64,000 nt of DNA, taken from contig NZ_KE384322.1 in assembly GCF_000425165.1 (NCBI RefSeq), positions 92,011-156,010 on the forward strand. Reading direction: 5' to 3'. The DNA comes from Photobacterium halotolerans DSM 18316. GTDB lineage: Bacteria; Pseudomonadota; Gammaproteobacteria; Enterobacterales; Vibrionaceae. Of the stretch, positions 1-10,232 are shown one piece after another; position 1 is the stretch's first letter; every line of letters begins with the position of its first letter. The notes below the pieces were generated by a model. The model ran no database searches. It saw only the letters and a program-made list of their open reading frames with translations, and had not been told where the DNA came from. The position numbers and the translations under genes were made by a program.

Positions 1-2
1 AA

Positions 3-617
3 ATTCTGTTGTTCGACGGCAGCAATGCTGAATTCCCGGCTGTCATTACAGAAGCCGGTAAAAAACATGTCGAAGTAGAAATTTCAGCCCGTGTTGAGCA
101 CAGTGTGGAGTCCCCTTTGGATCTGCACTTGGGCCAGGTAATTTCCCGCGGCGATAAGATGGAATTCACGATTCAGAAATCCGTCGAGCTGGGCGTTAAC
201 AGCATTACGCCGCTGATCTCAGAGCGCTGCGGTGTCAAACTGACTCAGGACAGGTTCGACAAGAAACTGTCACAATGGCAAAAAATCGCCATCAGCGCCT
301 GCGAACAATGCGGCCGCAATGTGGTGCCGGAAATCCGTCCTGTGATGAAACTGGAAGACTGGTGCGCGGAAGAATTTGACGGCCTGAAGTTGAATTTGCA
401 CCCAAGAGCCCAATATTCCATAAATACCCTGCCCGCACCGGTGACCCGGGTCCGTCTGCTGATCGGGCCGGAAGGCGGTCTGTCGGAGCAGGAAATCAGT
501 ATGACAGAAACGTTCCGGTTCAGCGAAGTGCTGCTGGGTCCCCGGGTTCTCAGAACTGAAACTGCCGCTATGACGGCTATTACTGCGCTACAGGTCCGCT
601 TTGGCGATCTTGGCTAA
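3..617 (+). CDS. rsmE: 16S rRNA m3U1498 methyltransferase RsmE (5' end outside window)
   Basis: RsmE methylates U1498 of 16S rRNA using S-adenosylmethionine. The reading frame is open to the left edge of the window, so roughly the first 40 residues of a protein of about 243 residues are missing. The visible start matches the FDGSN segment of the N-terminal PUA-like domain. The C-terminal half carries the SPOUT-knot SAM-binding motif [13 protein letters not shown] and the [12 protein letters not shown] segment. It lies 15 bp before gshB and is probably co-transcribed with it, as in other gammaproteobacteria. Confidence 0.93.
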   Translation: MLLFDGSNAEFPAVITEAGKKHVEVEISARVEHSVESPLDLHLGQVISRGDKMEFTIQKSVELGVNSITPLISERCGVKLTQDRFDKKLSQWQKIAISACEQCGRNVVPEIRPVMKLEDWCAEEFDGLKLNLHPRAQYSINTLPAPVTRVRLLIGPEGGLSEQEISMTETFRFSEVLLGPRVLRTETAAMTAITALQVRFGDLG

Positions 618-632
618 CCAAGGAGAAAAGAC

Positions 633-1583
633 ATGATCAAATTGGGTATTGTGATGGATCCCATCCAGTCCATTACCATCAAAAAGGATTCCAGCTTTGC
701 GATGATGCTTGAAGCACAGCGTCGCGGCTGGGAAATCCATTATATGGAAATGGCTGATCTGTCTCTGGAGCAAGGCAAAGCGATCGCCCGGACCCGGATC
801 GTCAAACTGCAGGAAGATCCGACCGACTGGTTCAGCTTCCACGGTGAGCAGGAAATCGAACTGAGCGAGCTCGATGCCGTGCTAATGCGTAAAGATCCGC
901 CGTTCGATACCGAGTACATCTACGCCACCTATATTCTGGAACGCGCAGAAGAACAGGGCACCCTGATCGTCAATAAACCCCAGAGCCTGCGTGACTGTAA
1001 TGAAAAACTCTACACCGCCTGGTTCCCTGAGCTGACACCCACCACCATAGTGACCCGCCGGTCAGATAAGATCCGCGCTTTCCAGCAGGAACACGGCGAT
1101 ATCATTCTCAAACCGCTGGACGGTATGGGCGGCTCGTCGATCTTCCGCGTCAAAGCCGGGGATCCTAACCTGTCGGTGATTATTGAAACCCTGACCAATC
1201 ACGGTGAATACTACTGTATGGCGCAAACGTTCGTGCCGGACATCAGTAACGGCGACAAGCGCATTCTGGTGGTGGACGGCGAGCCGATGCCTTACTGTCT
1301 GGCCCGTATTCCGGCCGAAGGGGAAACCCGCGGCAATCTGGCCGCCGGTGGCCGCGGCGAACCCCGCCCGCTGAGCGAAACTGATCGCAAAATTGCTGAA
1401 GCTGTCGCACCGGCACTGAAAGAAAAAGGGCTGATTTTTGTTGGCCTGGATGTGATTGGCGACAAGCTGACTGAAATCAATGTCACCAGCCCGACCTGTA
1501 TTCGCGAAATTGAAGCGGCGTATGATATTTCGATTACAGGCAAACTGATGGATGCCATAGAACGCCGCCTGAAAACCGCTTGA
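633..1583 (+). CDS. gshB: glutathione synthetase
   Basis: GshB joins gamma-glutamylcysteine and glycine with ATP to make glutathione. The 316-residue length equals that of E. coli GshB. The protein has the N-terminal pre-ATP-grasp domain (MIKLGIVMDPI) and an ATP-grasp domain with the glycine-rich DGMGGSSIFR loop near residue 166. The late motifs NVTSPTCIREIE are those of the family. An AAGGAGA ribosome-binding site precedes the ATG. It follows rsmE closely and is followed by a strong terminator before yqgE. Confidence 0.97.
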   Translation: MIKLGIVMDPIQSITIKKDSSFAMMLEAQRRGWEIHYMEMADLSLEQGKAIARTRIVKLQEDPTDWFSFHGEQEIELSELDAVLMRKDPPFDTEYIYATYILERAEEQGTLIVNKPQSLRDCNEKLYTAWFPELTPTTIVTRRSDKIRAFQQEHGDIILKPLDGMGGSSIFRVKAGDPNLSVIIETLTNHGEYYCMAQTFVPDISNGDKRILVVDGEPMPYCLARIPAEGETRGNLAAGGRGEPRPLSETDRKIAEAVAPALKEKGLIFVGLDVIGDKLTEINVTSPTCIREIEAAYDISITGKLMDAIERRLKTA

Positions 1584-1598
1584 TCCTGATATCCCCCG

Positions 1599-1640
1599 GA
1601 CGTGTTGTCTGCTGAAGTTGACAACACGTCATGTTTTCAT
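1599..1640 (+). terminator. terminator after gshB
   Basis: A perfect 11-bp stem (GACGTGTTGTC with GACAACACGTC) and a 10-nt loop are followed by an interrupted T-rich tract. It separates rsmE-gshB from yqgE-ruvX. Confidence 0.8.
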
Positions 1641-1735
1641 TTTTAACGGCATCTCTCTCAGACTTACCATTTAGGCCAATTAGTCCTCATACTGTAGTTA
1701 TGAAAGCCTGTCTGAGGGTGTGTAAGGACTGAACG

Positions 1736-2299
1736 ATGAATCTCACCAATCACTTTCTGGTGGCCATGCCCAGTCTGCAAGATCCGCACTTCAAACGCAG
1801 TGTGGTGTATGTGTGCGAGCATAATGACGAAGGCGCGATGGGCATTGTCATTAACTTGCCAATTGATGTGTCTGTCGGCAGCATGCTGGAGCAGATCAAG
1901 GTGGAGCGCGACTTGCCACTTGCCCACCCTGCCAGCCTGGAAAAACCTGTCATGATAGGCGGCCCGGTGGCCGGTGACCGGGGATTTATCCTGCACAACA
2001 GCAAAGAAGAATACAGCTCCAGCCTTGATCTGACCGAAGAGATCAAGATGACCACATCAACCGATATCCTGCCTTTGCTGGGTACCAAGGATGAGCCGAG
2101 TCAATTTCTGGTTGCCCTTGGCTATGCCGGCTGGACCGCCGGTCAGCTGGAGCAGGAACTGGCCGACAATAGCTGGCTGACCATGGAAGCGGATCCCAAG
2201 GTCGTGTTTGAAACTCCCATCAATGAACGCTGGGACAAAGCCGTCGCCAAACTGGGTATCCATTCCGCTAACTTATCCACTGAAATAGGACATTCATGA
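1736..2299 (+). CDS. yqgE: YqgE/AlgH family protein (UPF0301)
   Basis: This 187-residue protein belongs to the YqgE/AlgH (UPF0301, DUF179) family. The opening [18 protein letters not shown] and the motifs [18 protein letters not shown] and [14 protein letters not shown] are family hallmarks. The molecular function is not firmly established. In Pseudomonas, AlgH has been linked to alginate regulation. It overlaps ruvX by 4 bp, a conserved pairing in gammaproteobacteria that suggests translational coupling. Confidence 0.95.
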   Translation: MNLTNHFLVAMPSLQDPHFKRSVVYVCEHNDEGAMGIVINLPIDVSVGSMLEQIKVERDLPLAHPASLEKPVMIGGPVAGDRGFILHNSKEEYSSSLDLTEEIKMTTSTDILPLLGTKDEPSQFLVALGYAGWTAGQLEQELADNSWLTMEADPKVVFETPINERWDKAVAKLGIHSANLSTEIGHS

Positions 2300-2724
2300 G
2301 CACCTCTCGTACAGTACTTGCCTTCGACTTTGGCACCAAAAGCATTGGCGCCGCCATCGGTCAGGAACTGACGGGGACAGCCAATCCCCTTTCGGCCCTC
2401 AAAGCCAACGACGGTATTCCCAGCTGGGAAGCGATTGAAAAATTACTGAAAGAATGGCAACCCGACCTGATAGTGGTCGGCCTGCCGCTGGATGTTTACG
2501 GCCAGGAGCTGGAAAGTATCACCCCACGCGCCCGCAAATTTGCCAACCGCCTGCACGGCCGGTTCGGATGTCAGGTCGAATTGCATGATGAACGTTTGAG
2601 TACGGTCGAAGCGCGCTCAGATCTCTTTGCTCGTGGTGGCTACCGCTCACTCAGCAAAGGTAATGTCGACTCTCAGTCTGCCGTGGTTATTCTCGAAAGC
2701 TGGTTCGAACAGCAATACGGTTGA
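2296..2724 (+). CDS. ruvX: RuvX/YqgF putative pre-16S rRNA nuclease / Holliday junction resolvase
   Basis: This 142-residue RNase H-fold protein has the N-terminal catalytic motif [15 protein letters not shown]. It also has the central [12 protein letters not shown] and the DERLSTVEA motif holding conserved acidic residues. The family has been assigned roles in Holliday junction resolution and in maturation of the 16S rRNA 5' end. The start overlaps the yqgE stop in ATGA form. A bidirectional terminator follows. Confidence 0.95.
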   Translation: MSTSRTVLAFDFGTKSIGAAIGQELTGTANPLSALKANDGIPSWEAIEKLLKEWQPDLIVVGLPLDVYGQELESITPRARKFANRLHGRFGCQVELHDERLSTVEARSDLFARGGYRSLSKGNVDSQSAVVILESWFEQQYG

Positions 2725-2797
2725 TCGCTCGGTACAGCGTTTTTAGTTTTGAGATCATGGCTGACCCAAAGCCCTGAACGATCAACGCTGCCGACAA

Positions 2798-2832
2798 AAA
2801 AAGCCCTGAAAGCAAACGCTTCAGGGCTTTTT
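2798..2832. terminator. bidirectional terminator between ruvX and the yjiH-like gene
   Basis: The stem AAAAAGCCCTGAA with TTCAGGGCTTTTT encloses a 9-nt loop. The A-tract on one side and T-tract on the other let it serve both convergent genes. Confidence 0.85.
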
Positions 2833-2868
2833 GTCACTCAACGTTATCAATCCACTGTGATGGCAAAC

Positions 2869-4185
2869 TTACATCTGCCCGGCCACAAACATCGCAAACG
2901 GAATCGCCAGCAGCAAGCTCAGCGCGGTACGGATAAACCAGATCACCACCAGCCGCCCGACACTGAGCGGAATAGAAGTCGACAGAATGCAGGGAATGGA
3001 GGCAGAAAAGAACAGCACGCTGGACACACAAATCACGCCCGCCGCCATACGCACCACAAACTCCGCCTCGCGCAGCAGCAAGGCAGGCAGGAACATTTCC
3101 GCCAGACCCGATGCCGAGGCCTGCGCCAGTTCTTTCGCGCCATCAATGCCCCACACCGCGGTAAACGGGTAGAACAGATAGCCCAGCCACTCAAACACTG
3201 GGGTGTATTTCGCCACCAGCAAACCAATCAGGCCCACAGACATGATGGATGGCAGGATGGAAATGGTCATCACCAGGCCGTCTTTGATGGTAGATAAGAC
3301 ATTGCTGCCCACAGCCGGTGCCTGACGGGCCACATTCATGCCGGTCTGGTAAGCTGTCTGCAGTCGCCCTTCGCTGCCGGCATCAGGTTCAGGATCCGCC
3401 ACGGATTCATCCATCTGACGTAACGGCGGCAGACGGACAGTAATCGCGGTGACGATGAAAGTGATCACCAGAGTGCCCCAGAAATACAGGTTCCAGACCG
3501 ACATCAGATCCAGGGTTTTCGCCACTATGATCATAAAAGTGGCCGATACGGTCGAGAAGCCGGTGGCGATGATCGCCGCCTCTTTGGCTGAGTATTGCCC
3601 TGATTTGTATACTCTATTGGTGATCAGCAACCCCAGAGAATAACTGCCGACGAATGAGGCAACCGCATCAATCGCAGAGCGCCCCGGTGTACGCCAGATC
3701 GGCCGCATCACAGGCTGCACCAGGATGCCAATCAGTTCCAGCAGACCATAACTGACCAGAAACGACAGGAAAACAGCCCCGACAGGAACGATAAGCCCGA
3801 CCGAGATCACCAGCTTCTCGAACAGAAACGGCAGCATGTCTTTGCTGTGCAGAAACTCTGGCCCAGCCCCTGTTACCGCCATCAGTGCTGCGCCGGCGCC
3901 CATGACTTTGAGTACAGAAAAGACTTTATCTGTCAGGCTCTTTGACCATTGGCCGGTAACAAAAGGATAGACAGCACCTATCACTATCATGGCAAAGGCA
4001 TACCAGGCAACACCGCTCCCCAGCCAGACTTTGATTTGACTAACCAAATGATCCAGCGGGATAGTCGATTTTCCATTCACAGAAATTGGAACGAAAAAGA
4101 AAAATATCCCGACAGCACTGAGAAACAGTAAGCGGAAACGTGCCAGTGCATCCGATGCACTGACACGAGACTGAGATTGTTCCAT
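2869..4185 (-). CDS. YjiH family membrane protein with nucleoside-recognition (Gate) domains
   Basis: This is a 438-residue polytopic inner-membrane protein of the YjiH type, related to nucleoside-recognition/Gate domain proteins. About ten hydrophobic segments are visible, with a charged linker (MDESVADPEPDAGSEG) near the middle. The substrate is unknown. I chose the ATG at 4185 over the GTG nine bases upstream. The AGGGAG ribosome-binding site would touch the GTG but sits about 9 nt before the ATG. It is convergent with ruvX and stands alone on its strand. Confidence 0.8.
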   Translation of the reverse strand: MEQSQSRVSASDALARFRLLFLSAVGIFFFFVPISVNGKSTIPLDHLVSQIKVWLGSGVAWYAFAMIVIGAVYPFVTGQWSKSLTDKVFSVLKVMGAGAALMAVTGAGPEFLHSKDMLPFLFEKLVISVGLIVPVGAVFLSFLVSYGLLELIGILVQPVMRPIWRTPGRSAIDAVASFVGSYSLGLLITNRVYKSGQYSAKEAAIIATGFSTVSATFMIIVAKTLDLMSVWNLYFWGTLVITFIVTAITVRLPPLRQMDESVADPEPDAGSEGRLQTAYQTGMNVARQAPAVGSNVLSTIKDGLVMTISILPSIMSVGLIGLLVAKYTPVFEWLGYLFYPFTAVWGIDGAKELAQASASGLAEMFLPALLLREAEFVVRMAAGVICVSSVLFFSASIPCILSTSIPLSVGRLVVIWFIRTALSLLLAIPFAMFVAGQM

Positions 4186-4375
4186 GTTATTCACTCCCTC
4201 TACACGTTATTTGTATATACATATAGAGAGAGGGTAAACAGAGCGCAAGGTGGTTATTTTGAAACCACTAAGGGGATCACAAAGATTTAACGCAAGAGTA
4301 ACAATATCACAAGCTGTACAGCTTGATCCGCTCTGGGATCATGGGTGGGCAAAAGCTCCCCGGCTGTATCTGGTA

Positions 4376-5482
4376 TCAGTCAAACCGGATCGTAACCCCG
4401 TCCAGCCCGCCACCTGAGCTCTGGCCTGACTGGCCGGTTTTGATCATCAGGCGCAAGTCATTAGCCGAATCGGCATAACTGAGGGCATCGTTCTCACGGA
4501 TTTTGCCTTGCCTGAACAGTGCATACAGCGACTGATCAAAAGTGATCATGCCATGCTCACGGCCTTTGCCCATGGTGGCTTTCAGTTCATGCAATTCTCC
4601 GCGCCGAATAAGATCCGACACTCTGGGCGTGTTGATCAGTAACTCAAACACCGCATGACGTCCCTCACCGGAGGGATCGGGGATCAGCTGTTGCGCCAGT
4701 ATCCCTTTCAGGTTCAGCGACAAATCAAACAAAAACGACTCCCGCCGCTCTTTCGGCACTAAATGCAGTATCCGTTCCAGCGCCTGATTGGCATTATTGG
4801 CATGCAGGGTCGCCATGCACAGATGGCCGGTTTCGGCAAAATTGAGCGCATGCTCCATGGTTTCCTGATTGCGTATTTCACCAATCAGAATCATATCCGG
4901 TGCCTGGCGCAAAGAATTTTTCAGCGCCACTTCATAGCTTGCGGTATCTAGACCGACCTCGCGCTGGGTCACTATGCATTGCTGGTGGTGATGAATAAAT
5001 TCTATCGGGTCTTCAACCGTCAGAATATGACCGCTGCTGTGGCGGTTTCTGTGCCCTGTCAGCGCGGCCATGGAAGTTGACTTACCTGAACCGGTCGCCC
5101 CGACCACCAGAATCAAGCCCCGTTTCGCCAGCGCCATGGCTTTCATGGGTTCAGGCAGGCTGAGAGAATCCATGTCGGGAATAACGGTTTCAATACGGCG
5201 AATCACCATGCCCGGCTGCTCACGCTGCCAGAAGGCACTGATACGAAAACGGCACTCACCGCGCACCAGCGCAAAGTTTGCTTCTTTGAGCCCGACAAAG
5301 CTCTGCCACTGCTCGGCAGACATTGCCTGCTGGCACAAAGCAGTCAGCTGTTCTGCCGACAGACATTCACCGAGTGAACACAGCCGCCCGTTAATCTTCA
5401 GCTGGCAGGGCGCCGCCACAGTGAGATACACGTCGGACGCTTGCTTGTCGGCCATCTGGCTGAGAATAAAATCCAAATTCAT
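4376..5482 (-). CDS. pilU: type IV pilus retraction ATPase paralogue PilU
   Basis: PilU is a cytoplasmic hexameric ATPase that assists PilT in pilus retraction and twitching. The 368-residue protein has Walker A GATGSGKST, an Asp box around LTVEDPIEFIHHHQQ, Walker B MILIGEIRNQETM and a conserved His in ATLHANN. The start is placed at MNLDFILSQM, preceded by AGGA. A longer in-frame start 22 codons upstream would overlap pilT and lacks homology. It follows pilT by 16 bp, and the two form an operon. Confidence 0.93.
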   Translation of the reverse strand: MNLDFILSQMADKQASDVYLTVAAPCQLKINGRLCSLGECLSAEQLTALCQQAMSAEQWQSFVGLKEANFALVRGECRFRISAFWQREQPGMVIRRIETVIPDMDSLSLPEPMKAMALAKRGLILVVGATGSGKSTSMAALTGHRNRHSSGHILTVEDPIEFIHHHQQCIVTQREVGLDTASYEVALKNSLRQAPDMILIGEIRNQETMEHALNFAETGHLCMATLHANNANQALERILHLVPKERRESFLFDLSLNLKGILAQQLIPDPSGEGRHAVFELLINTPRVSDLIRRGELHELKATMGKGREHGMITFDQSLYALFRQGKIRENDALSYADSANDLRLMIKTGQSGQSSGGGLDGVTIRFD

Positions 5483-5498
5483 GGCTAGTTGTCCTGCC

Positions 5499-6533
5499 TC
5501 ATAATCCCTGATTTCGCTCAACCACCCGGGCGGCTTCCTCAGGCTCAATCAACCCTTGGGCCATTAAGCGGTTAACGGCCTGCTCCATCGTCTGCATTCC
5601 CATCCCGGCTCCGGTCTGGATCATGGAATACATCTGCGCCACTTTATCTTCCCGGATCAGGTTTCGGATCGCCGGGGTTGCCAGCATGATTTCATGGGCC
5701 GCCATCCTGCCGCCGCCGGGGCATTTCAGCAGGGTCTGCGCAATCACCGCCCGCAGTGATTCCGACAGCATGGAGCGCACCATGGCTTTATCATTGCCGG
5801 GAAAGACATCAATAATCCGGTCGATGGCCTTGGCCGCCGAGCTGGTGTGCAGGGTGCCCAGCACCAGATGGCCGGTTTCGGCCGCCGTCAGCGCTAAGCG
5901 TATGGTTTCCTGATCGCGCAGTTCCCCCACCATGATCACATCGGGATCTTCGCGCAACGCCGAGCGCAGTGCATTCTGAAAGCTGTGGGTATCCCGGTGC
6001 ACTTCGCGCTGATTGATCAGACAGCGTTTGCTTTGATGTACAAACTCCACCGGATCTTCAATGGTCAGAATATGGCGGTGAGTGTGGGTGTTAATATGAT
6101 CCACCATAGCGGCAATGGTGGTGGATTTCCCTGACCCCGTCGCCCCGGTTACCAGCACCAGACCACGCTGGCTCTGGGCAATCTGGTAAAACACCTCAGG
6201 CACCTGCAAGGTTTCCAGTGAAGGCACAGACTGAGGAATGGTACGGAACACCGCGGCACAGCCGCGGGACTGCTGGAACGCATTGACCCGAAACCGGCCG
6301 ACATCGGGCAAGACAAAAGAAAAATCCACTTCCAGCCTTTCTTCATATTCACGCCGCTGGCCGTCATTCATAATGTCAGTGATCAGCCGGTTCGCCTCTT
6401 CATGGCTCAGAGGCGGGATGCTGAGCGGCCTGACATCACCGTCTACCCGAATCATTGGCGATACCCCAGCGGAAAGGTGCAGATCGGAGGCGTTATGCTT
6501 TACACTAAAGTCCAGTAGTTCGGTGATATCCAT
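5499..6533 (-). CDS. pilT: type IV pilus twitching motility ATPase PilT
   Basis: PilT is the main retraction ATPase of type IV pili. The 344 residues begin MDITELLDFSVKHNASDLHL, as is typical of PilT. They carry Walker A GATGSGKSTTIA, the Asp box ILTIEDPVEFVH, Walker B VIMVGELRDQET and the His box GTLHTSSA. The C-terminal AIRNLIREDK motif required for retraction in PilT proteins is present. It is divergent from yggS with only 23 bp between the two starts, the arrangement conserved around E. coli yggR-yggS. Confidence 0.96.
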   Translation of the reverse strand: MDITELLDFSVKHNASDLHLSAGVSPMIRVDGDVRPLSIPPLSHEEANRLITDIMNDGQRREYEERLEVDFSFVLPDVGRFRVNAFQQSRGCAAVFRTIPQSVPSLETLQVPEVFYQIAQSQRGLVLVTGATGSGKSTTIAAMVDHINTHTHRHILTIEDPVEFVHQSKRCLINQREVHRDTHSFQNALRSALREDPDVIMVGELRDQETIRLALTAAETGHLVLGTLHTSSAAKAIDRIIDVFPGNDKAMVRSMLSESLRAVIAQTLLKCPGGGRMAAHEIMLATPAIRNLIREDKVAQMYSMIQTGAGMGMQTMEQAVNRLMAQGLIEPEEAARVVERNQGL

Positions 6534-6556
6534 ACATTTTCCCTAAAGAATCAATT

Positions 6557-7258
6557 ATGAGTAGTATCAAACAAAATATTACACAGGTCACCCGCGAGAT
6601 CCGGCAGGCCTGCGAAAAATGCGGCCGCGATACAGATTCAGTGCAACTGCTGGCGGTCAGTAAAACCAAACCGGTCAGCGCCATTGCTGAAGCCATTGCG
6701 GCGGGACAACACGCCTTTGGCGAAAACTATGTTCAGGAAGGCGTTGAGAAAATTCAGTATTTTTCTCAGTCTGACCAAACGTTAGTCTGGCATTTTATCG
6801 GCCCTGTCCAGTCCAACAAAACACGCCCGATAGCCGAACATTTCGACTGGGTGCATTCGGTCGACAGGCTCAAAATCGCCCGCCGGCTCAGCGAGCAGCG
6901 CCCGGCAACACTGCCGCCGCTGAAAATACTGCTTCAGGTCAACACCAGTGGCGAGGCGTCCAAATCGGGGGTCGACTTTGATGAGCTGGCAGAGCTGGCG
7001 GCTGAAGTGGCCGCCTTACCCAATCTAGAGCTGCGCGGGCTGATGTCGATTCCGGAGAAAGCCGACGACTATACCAGCCAGCTCAGCGCCTTTTCCGCGC
7101 TGGCAAAGGCCAGAGATGCTTTGCAGCAACGCCTGCCGCAAGCCAGATTGGATACCCTGTCGATGGGCATGAGCGGCGACATGGAAGCGGCCGTGGCCGC
7201 CGGCAGCACTATGGTGCGCATCGGGACCGCTATCTTTGGCGCCAGGGATTACAGTTAA
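6557..7258 (+). CDS. yggS: YggS family PLP-binding protein (PLP homeostasis protein)
   Basis: YggS is a PLP-binding TIM-barrel protein involved in vitamin B6 and amino-acid homeostasis; it has no known enzymatic reaction. The 233-residue sequence has the PLP lysine motif LLAVSKTKP near residue 36. Also present are FGENYVQEGVEK, WHFIGPVQSNKTR and the C-terminal LSMGMSGDMEAAVAAGSTMVRIGTA phosphate-binding region. It leads the run yggS-proC-yggT-yggU, as in E. coli. Confidence 0.96.
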   Translation: MSSIKQNITQVTREIRQACEKCGRDTDSVQLLAVSKTKPVSAIAEAIAAGQHAFGENYVQEGVEKIQYFSQSDQTLVWHFIGPVQSNKTRPIAEHFDWVHSVDRLKIARRLSEQRPATLPPLKILLQVNTSGEASKSGVDFDELAELAAEVAALPNLELRGLMSIPEKADDYTSQLSAFSALAKARDALQQRLPQARLDTLSMGMSGDMEAAVAAGSTMVRIGTAIFGARDYS

Positions 7259-7304
7259 ATTCGCTTGAAGCATCAGGCGCTCATTACGTTCAGAAGGATT
7301 TCTC

Positions 7305-8123
7305 ATGGAACAACGTACAATCGCTTTTATCGGCGCCGGTAACATGGCCCGCTCCATCATTGCCGGCCTGGTTGCCAGCGGTTATCCTGCCGATAAAATC
7401 ACCGCCACCGCGCCAAGTGCCGAGCGCCGTGAACCACTGGCTCGTGAATACGGTATTCATACCGACAGCGACAATCTGCGCGCCGCCCAGCAAGCCGAGG
7501 TCATCGTACTGGCGGTCAAACCTCAGTTAATGGCCAGTGTCTGTGAGCCGCTGCAAGCCATCGATTTTGACGGCAAACTGGTGATCTCCATCGCTGCGGG
7601 GATCTCAGTTGCTCGCCTGCAGGAGATGCTGGCAGCAACAGTCAGCCTGGTGCGGGTGATGCCCAATACCCCTTCGCTGATTGGCAAAGGCATGAGCGGT
7701 ATGTATGCCGATGCCAGTGTCAGCACTCAGGATCGTAATTTCTCTGACAGCCTGATGGCAGCGGTAGGTAAAACCTGCTGGGTATCAGAAGAGTCAGGGA
7801 TCAATGGCGTGATTGCCGCTGCCGGCAGTGCACCTGCTTACTTTTTCCTGTTCATGGAAGCCATGCAGAACGAAGCGATCCGTCAGGGGTTTGACAAAGA
7901 GACCGCGCGTGAACTGGTTCAGCAGGCCGCACTGGGCGCAGCCGGCATGGTGATCGCCAGCCCGGACACAGAGCTGTCAACCCTGCGTGAACAGGTGACC
8001 TCAAAAGGCGGCACCACAGCAGAGGCGATCCGCACATTTAATGAAGCGCAACTTAGTGATATCGTAGCCAAAGCCATGCAGGCCGCTGTCAGCCGCGCAC
8101 AGGAAATGGAAAAATTATTTTAA
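7305..8123 (+). CDS. proC: pyrroline-5-carboxylate reductase
   Basis: ProC reduces pyrroline-5-carboxylate to proline with NAD(P)H, the last step of proline synthesis. The 272 residues have the N-terminal Rossmann motif IAFIGAGNMARSIIAGL. The central VRVMPNTPSLIGKGM and the C-terminal signature around TSKGGTTAEAI are those of the family. An AGAAGGA ribosome-binding site precedes the ATG. It lies 46 bp after yggS and 9 bp before yggT. Confidence 0.97.
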   Translation: MEQRTIAFIGAGNMARSIIAGLVASGYPADKITATAPSAERREPLAREYGIHTDSDNLRAAQQAEVIVLAVKPQLMASVCEPLQAIDFDGKLVISIAAGISVARLQEMLAATVSLVRVMPNTPSLIGKGMSGMYADASVSTQDRNFSDSLMAAVGKTCWVSEESGINGVIAAAGSAPAYFFLFMEAMQNEAIRQGFDKETARELVQQAALGAAGMVIASPDTELSTLREQVTSKGGTTAEAIRTFNEAQLSDIVAKAMQAAVSRAQEMEKLF

Positions 8124-8132
8124 GGTAACAAT

Positions 8133-8690
8133 ATGAATGCTATTGCTTTTTTAGTCAGCACCCTCTTTGATCTCTATATCATGGTGGTGCTGCTGCGACT
8201 GTGGCTGCAATGGGCCAAGGCGGATTTCTATAATCCCTTTTCCCAGTTTGTGGTGAAAGTCACCCAGCCTGTCCTCGGCCCACTGCGTCGTGTTATCCCT
8301 TCAATCGGCTCGCTCGATCTGGCCACTGTGCTGTTTGCTTACCTGCTCACGGTAGGAAAGTTTATCGCGTTGCAAGTGGTGCTGACCAATGGCGGAGTGG
8401 CATTCAGCCCGGATCTGTTCTGGATCGCCGGATTATCCTTGCTCAAAGCGGCCGGTGGACTGCTGTTCTGGGTGCTGCTGATCCGTGCCATCCTGAGCTG
8501 GGTCAGCCAGGGACGCAGCCCGATCGAGTACGTGATGCATCAGCTGACCGAACCGATGACAGCGCCAATCCGCCGCATCATTCCGGCCATTGGCGGCCTG
8601 GATCTGAGCGTACTGGTGCTTTTTGTTGGCCTGCACTTCGCCAATATCCTGATGGGCGATCTGATTGGCCCTATCTGGTTCCAGCTGTGA
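8133..8690 (+). CDS. yggT: YggT family membrane protein
   Basis: This 185-residue integral membrane protein is built from two copies of the YggT repeat. Each copy has a hydrophobic helix pair followed by a segment of the type [20 protein letters not shown] (first copy) and [20 protein letters not shown] (second copy). The family is linked to membrane organisation and osmotic stress, but its biochemical role is unclear. It overlaps yggU by 4 bp. Confidence 0.94.
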   Translation: MNAIAFLVSTLFDLYIMVVLLRLWLQWAKADFYNPFSQFVVKVTQPVLGPLRRVIPSIGSLDLATVLFAYLLTVGKFIALQVVLTNGGVAFSPDLFWIAGLSLLKAAGGLLFWVLLIRAILSWVSQGRSPIEYVMHQLTEPMTAPIRRIIPAIGGLDLSVLVLFVGLHFANILMGDLIGPIWFQL

Positions 8691-8980
8691 GCCTGACACC
8701 TGTCTGTATCGATAAAGCGGATCTGATGATCCGCTTTTATGTACAACCCAAGGCCAGCCGGGATCAGTTTGTCGGCCTTCATGGCGACGAAATCAAAGTT
8801 GCCATCACGGCTCCGCCGGTTGACGGCAAAGCGAACGGCCACCTGGTCAAATTTCTGGCCAAGCAGTTCAGGGTAGCCAAAGGACAAATCATCATAGAAA
8901 AGGGAGAAACGGGCCGGCACAAACTCGTACGGATACAAGCACCGCAAGCCATACCCCCGCTCGTCAGCGCCTTGCTGTAA
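8687..8980 (+). CDS. yggU: YggU/DUF167 family protein
   Basis: This is a 97-residue DUF167 (UPF0235) protein of unknown function. Family features are [40 protein letters not shown] and the basic C-terminal part after [12 protein letters not shown]. The GTG start overlaps the yggT stop as GTGA, indicating translational coupling. Confidence 0.92.
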   Translation: MSLTPVCIDKADLMIRFYVQPKASRDQFVGLHGDEIKVAITAPPVDGKANGHLVKFLAKQFRVAKGQIIIEKGETGRHKLVRIQAPQAIPPLVSALL

Positions 8981-9105
8981 TTCTGATTCCCGCAAAGACG
9001 CCGTCCGCGGACCACTCTATACTTTAAACAATTAACGCTTTATCCCTTTAGAATGTAAGGTCTTACTCCATCTGGCATACTTCAACAGGATAGAAGGACA
9101 ACACC

Positions 9106-9534
9106 ATGAAACAGTTACTGATTGCTATTATTGCAACCATAGCTTTTGCCCTGCCAGCACAGGCAGAACAACTCAAAAACATCGGCGAGCTGGAAGTTCA
9201 TTATTCCACCTTTCCGTCTACCTTCCTGACGGCGGATATCGCAAAGAACTACCGCATTCAGCGCAGCCGCTATTCGGCCCTGATCAATGTCACTGTGCTC
9301 GATACCAGCGCCGAAGGTAAACCTGCCGTGGCGGCACAGGTGAGTGGAACGGCGCGCAATCTGGTCGGCAATGAGAAAAACCTTACTTTCCGTGAAGTAC
9401 GCGAAGGCGATGCTATCTACTACATTGCCGAACTGAGCCATGCCAATGAGGAGCGCTTCCGTTTTAATATTGATGTCTCCCGCCAGTCCACCAGCGGTAA
9501 TATTCAGTTCGAGCAGACCTATTTCGCCGAATAA
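9106..9534 (+). CDS. periplasmic DUF4426 family protein
   Basis: This 142-residue exported protein has the signal peptide [20 protein letters not shown]. The rest is one beta-rich domain ([20 protein letters not shown], then [20 protein letters not shown]), recognisable as DUF4426, a family found next to rdgB in Vibrio and relatives. Function is unknown. An AGAAGGA ribosome-binding site precedes the ATG. It lies about 100 bp before rdgB. Confidence 0.85.
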   Translation: MKQLLIAIIATIAFALPAQAEQLKNIGELEVHYSTFPSTFLTADIAKNYRIQRSRYSALINVTVLDTSAEGKPAVAAQVSGTARNLVGNEKNLTFREVREGDAIYYIAELSHANEERFRFNIDVSRQSTSGNIQFEQTYFAE

Positions 9535-9638
9535 GCCGCGCCAGCAGAAAAGCGGAGGAGCACGCTTCTTTTCTGTCTTTGGCATTTGCTCTGGCTGTGG
9601 GTATCATAGCGCCCCAGCCTTACAGACCAGGAGTCTTC

Positions 9639-10232
9639 ATGAGCAAATTAGTACTTGCGACCGGCAACCAGGGGAAAGTCAGTGAAATGGCCAACCTGCT
9701 TGCCGATTTCGGTTTCGAGGTCATCGCCCAGACGGATCTTAACGTCTCTGATGTCGCCGAAACCGGCACGACATTCATTGAAAATGCCATTATCAAAGCG
9801 CGTCACGCCGCCAGAGAAACCGGTCTGCCCGCGATTGCTGATGATTCCGGTCTGGAAGTGGATGCCCTCAAAGGAGCACCCGGTATTTACTCTGCCCGTT
9901 ATGCCGGAGCAGGCGCCAGCGATCAGGCGAATCTGGAAAAGCTGCTCGATGCCATGAAAGATGTGCCGGATGCTGAACGCACCGCCCGCTTCCACTGTGT
10001 ACTGGTCATGATGCGCCATGCCGATGACCCGACACCGCTGGTTTGCCACGGTAAATGGGAAGGACGTATTCTTAAGCAGGCCAGAGGTGAGAATGGCTTT
10101 GGCTATGATCCTGTTTTCTGGGTACCGGAAGCCGACTGCGCCTCAGCCGAGCTGTCCCCTGAACGTAAAAAGCAATTGTCACACCGCGGCAAAGCCTTGC
10201 AACACCTCTTTGCTGCCCTGAAGGACGCCTGA
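9639..10232 (+). CDS. rdgB: XTP/dITP pyrophosphatase RdgB (HAM1)
   Basis: RdgB hydrolyses non-canonical purine nucleoside triphosphates (dITP, XTP) and keeps them out of DNA. The 197-residue protein opens with [16 protein letters not shown], whose TGNxxK motif binds the triphosphate. It also has [20 protein letters not shown] and the C-terminal SHRGKALQ motif. The start at 9639 has a CAGGAG ribosome-binding site. An upstream in-frame start would add 20 residues without homology. Its stop overlaps the hemW start by one base. Confidence 0.95.
   Translation: MSKLVLATGNQGKVSEMANLLADFGFEVIAQTDLNVSDVAETGTTFIENAIIKARHAARETGLPAIADDSGLEVDALKGAPGIYSARYAGAGASDQANLEKLLDAMKDVPDAERTARFHCVLVMMRHADDPTPLVCHGKWEGRILKQARGENGFGYDPVFWVPEADCASAELSPERKKQLSHRGKALQHLFAALKDA

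Noticed and set aside
2749..3297. 182-codon plus-strand frame over the yjiH-like gene
   Set aside because: Its product is a low-complexity Gln/His/Arg-rich shadow of a well-supported membrane protein on the other strand.
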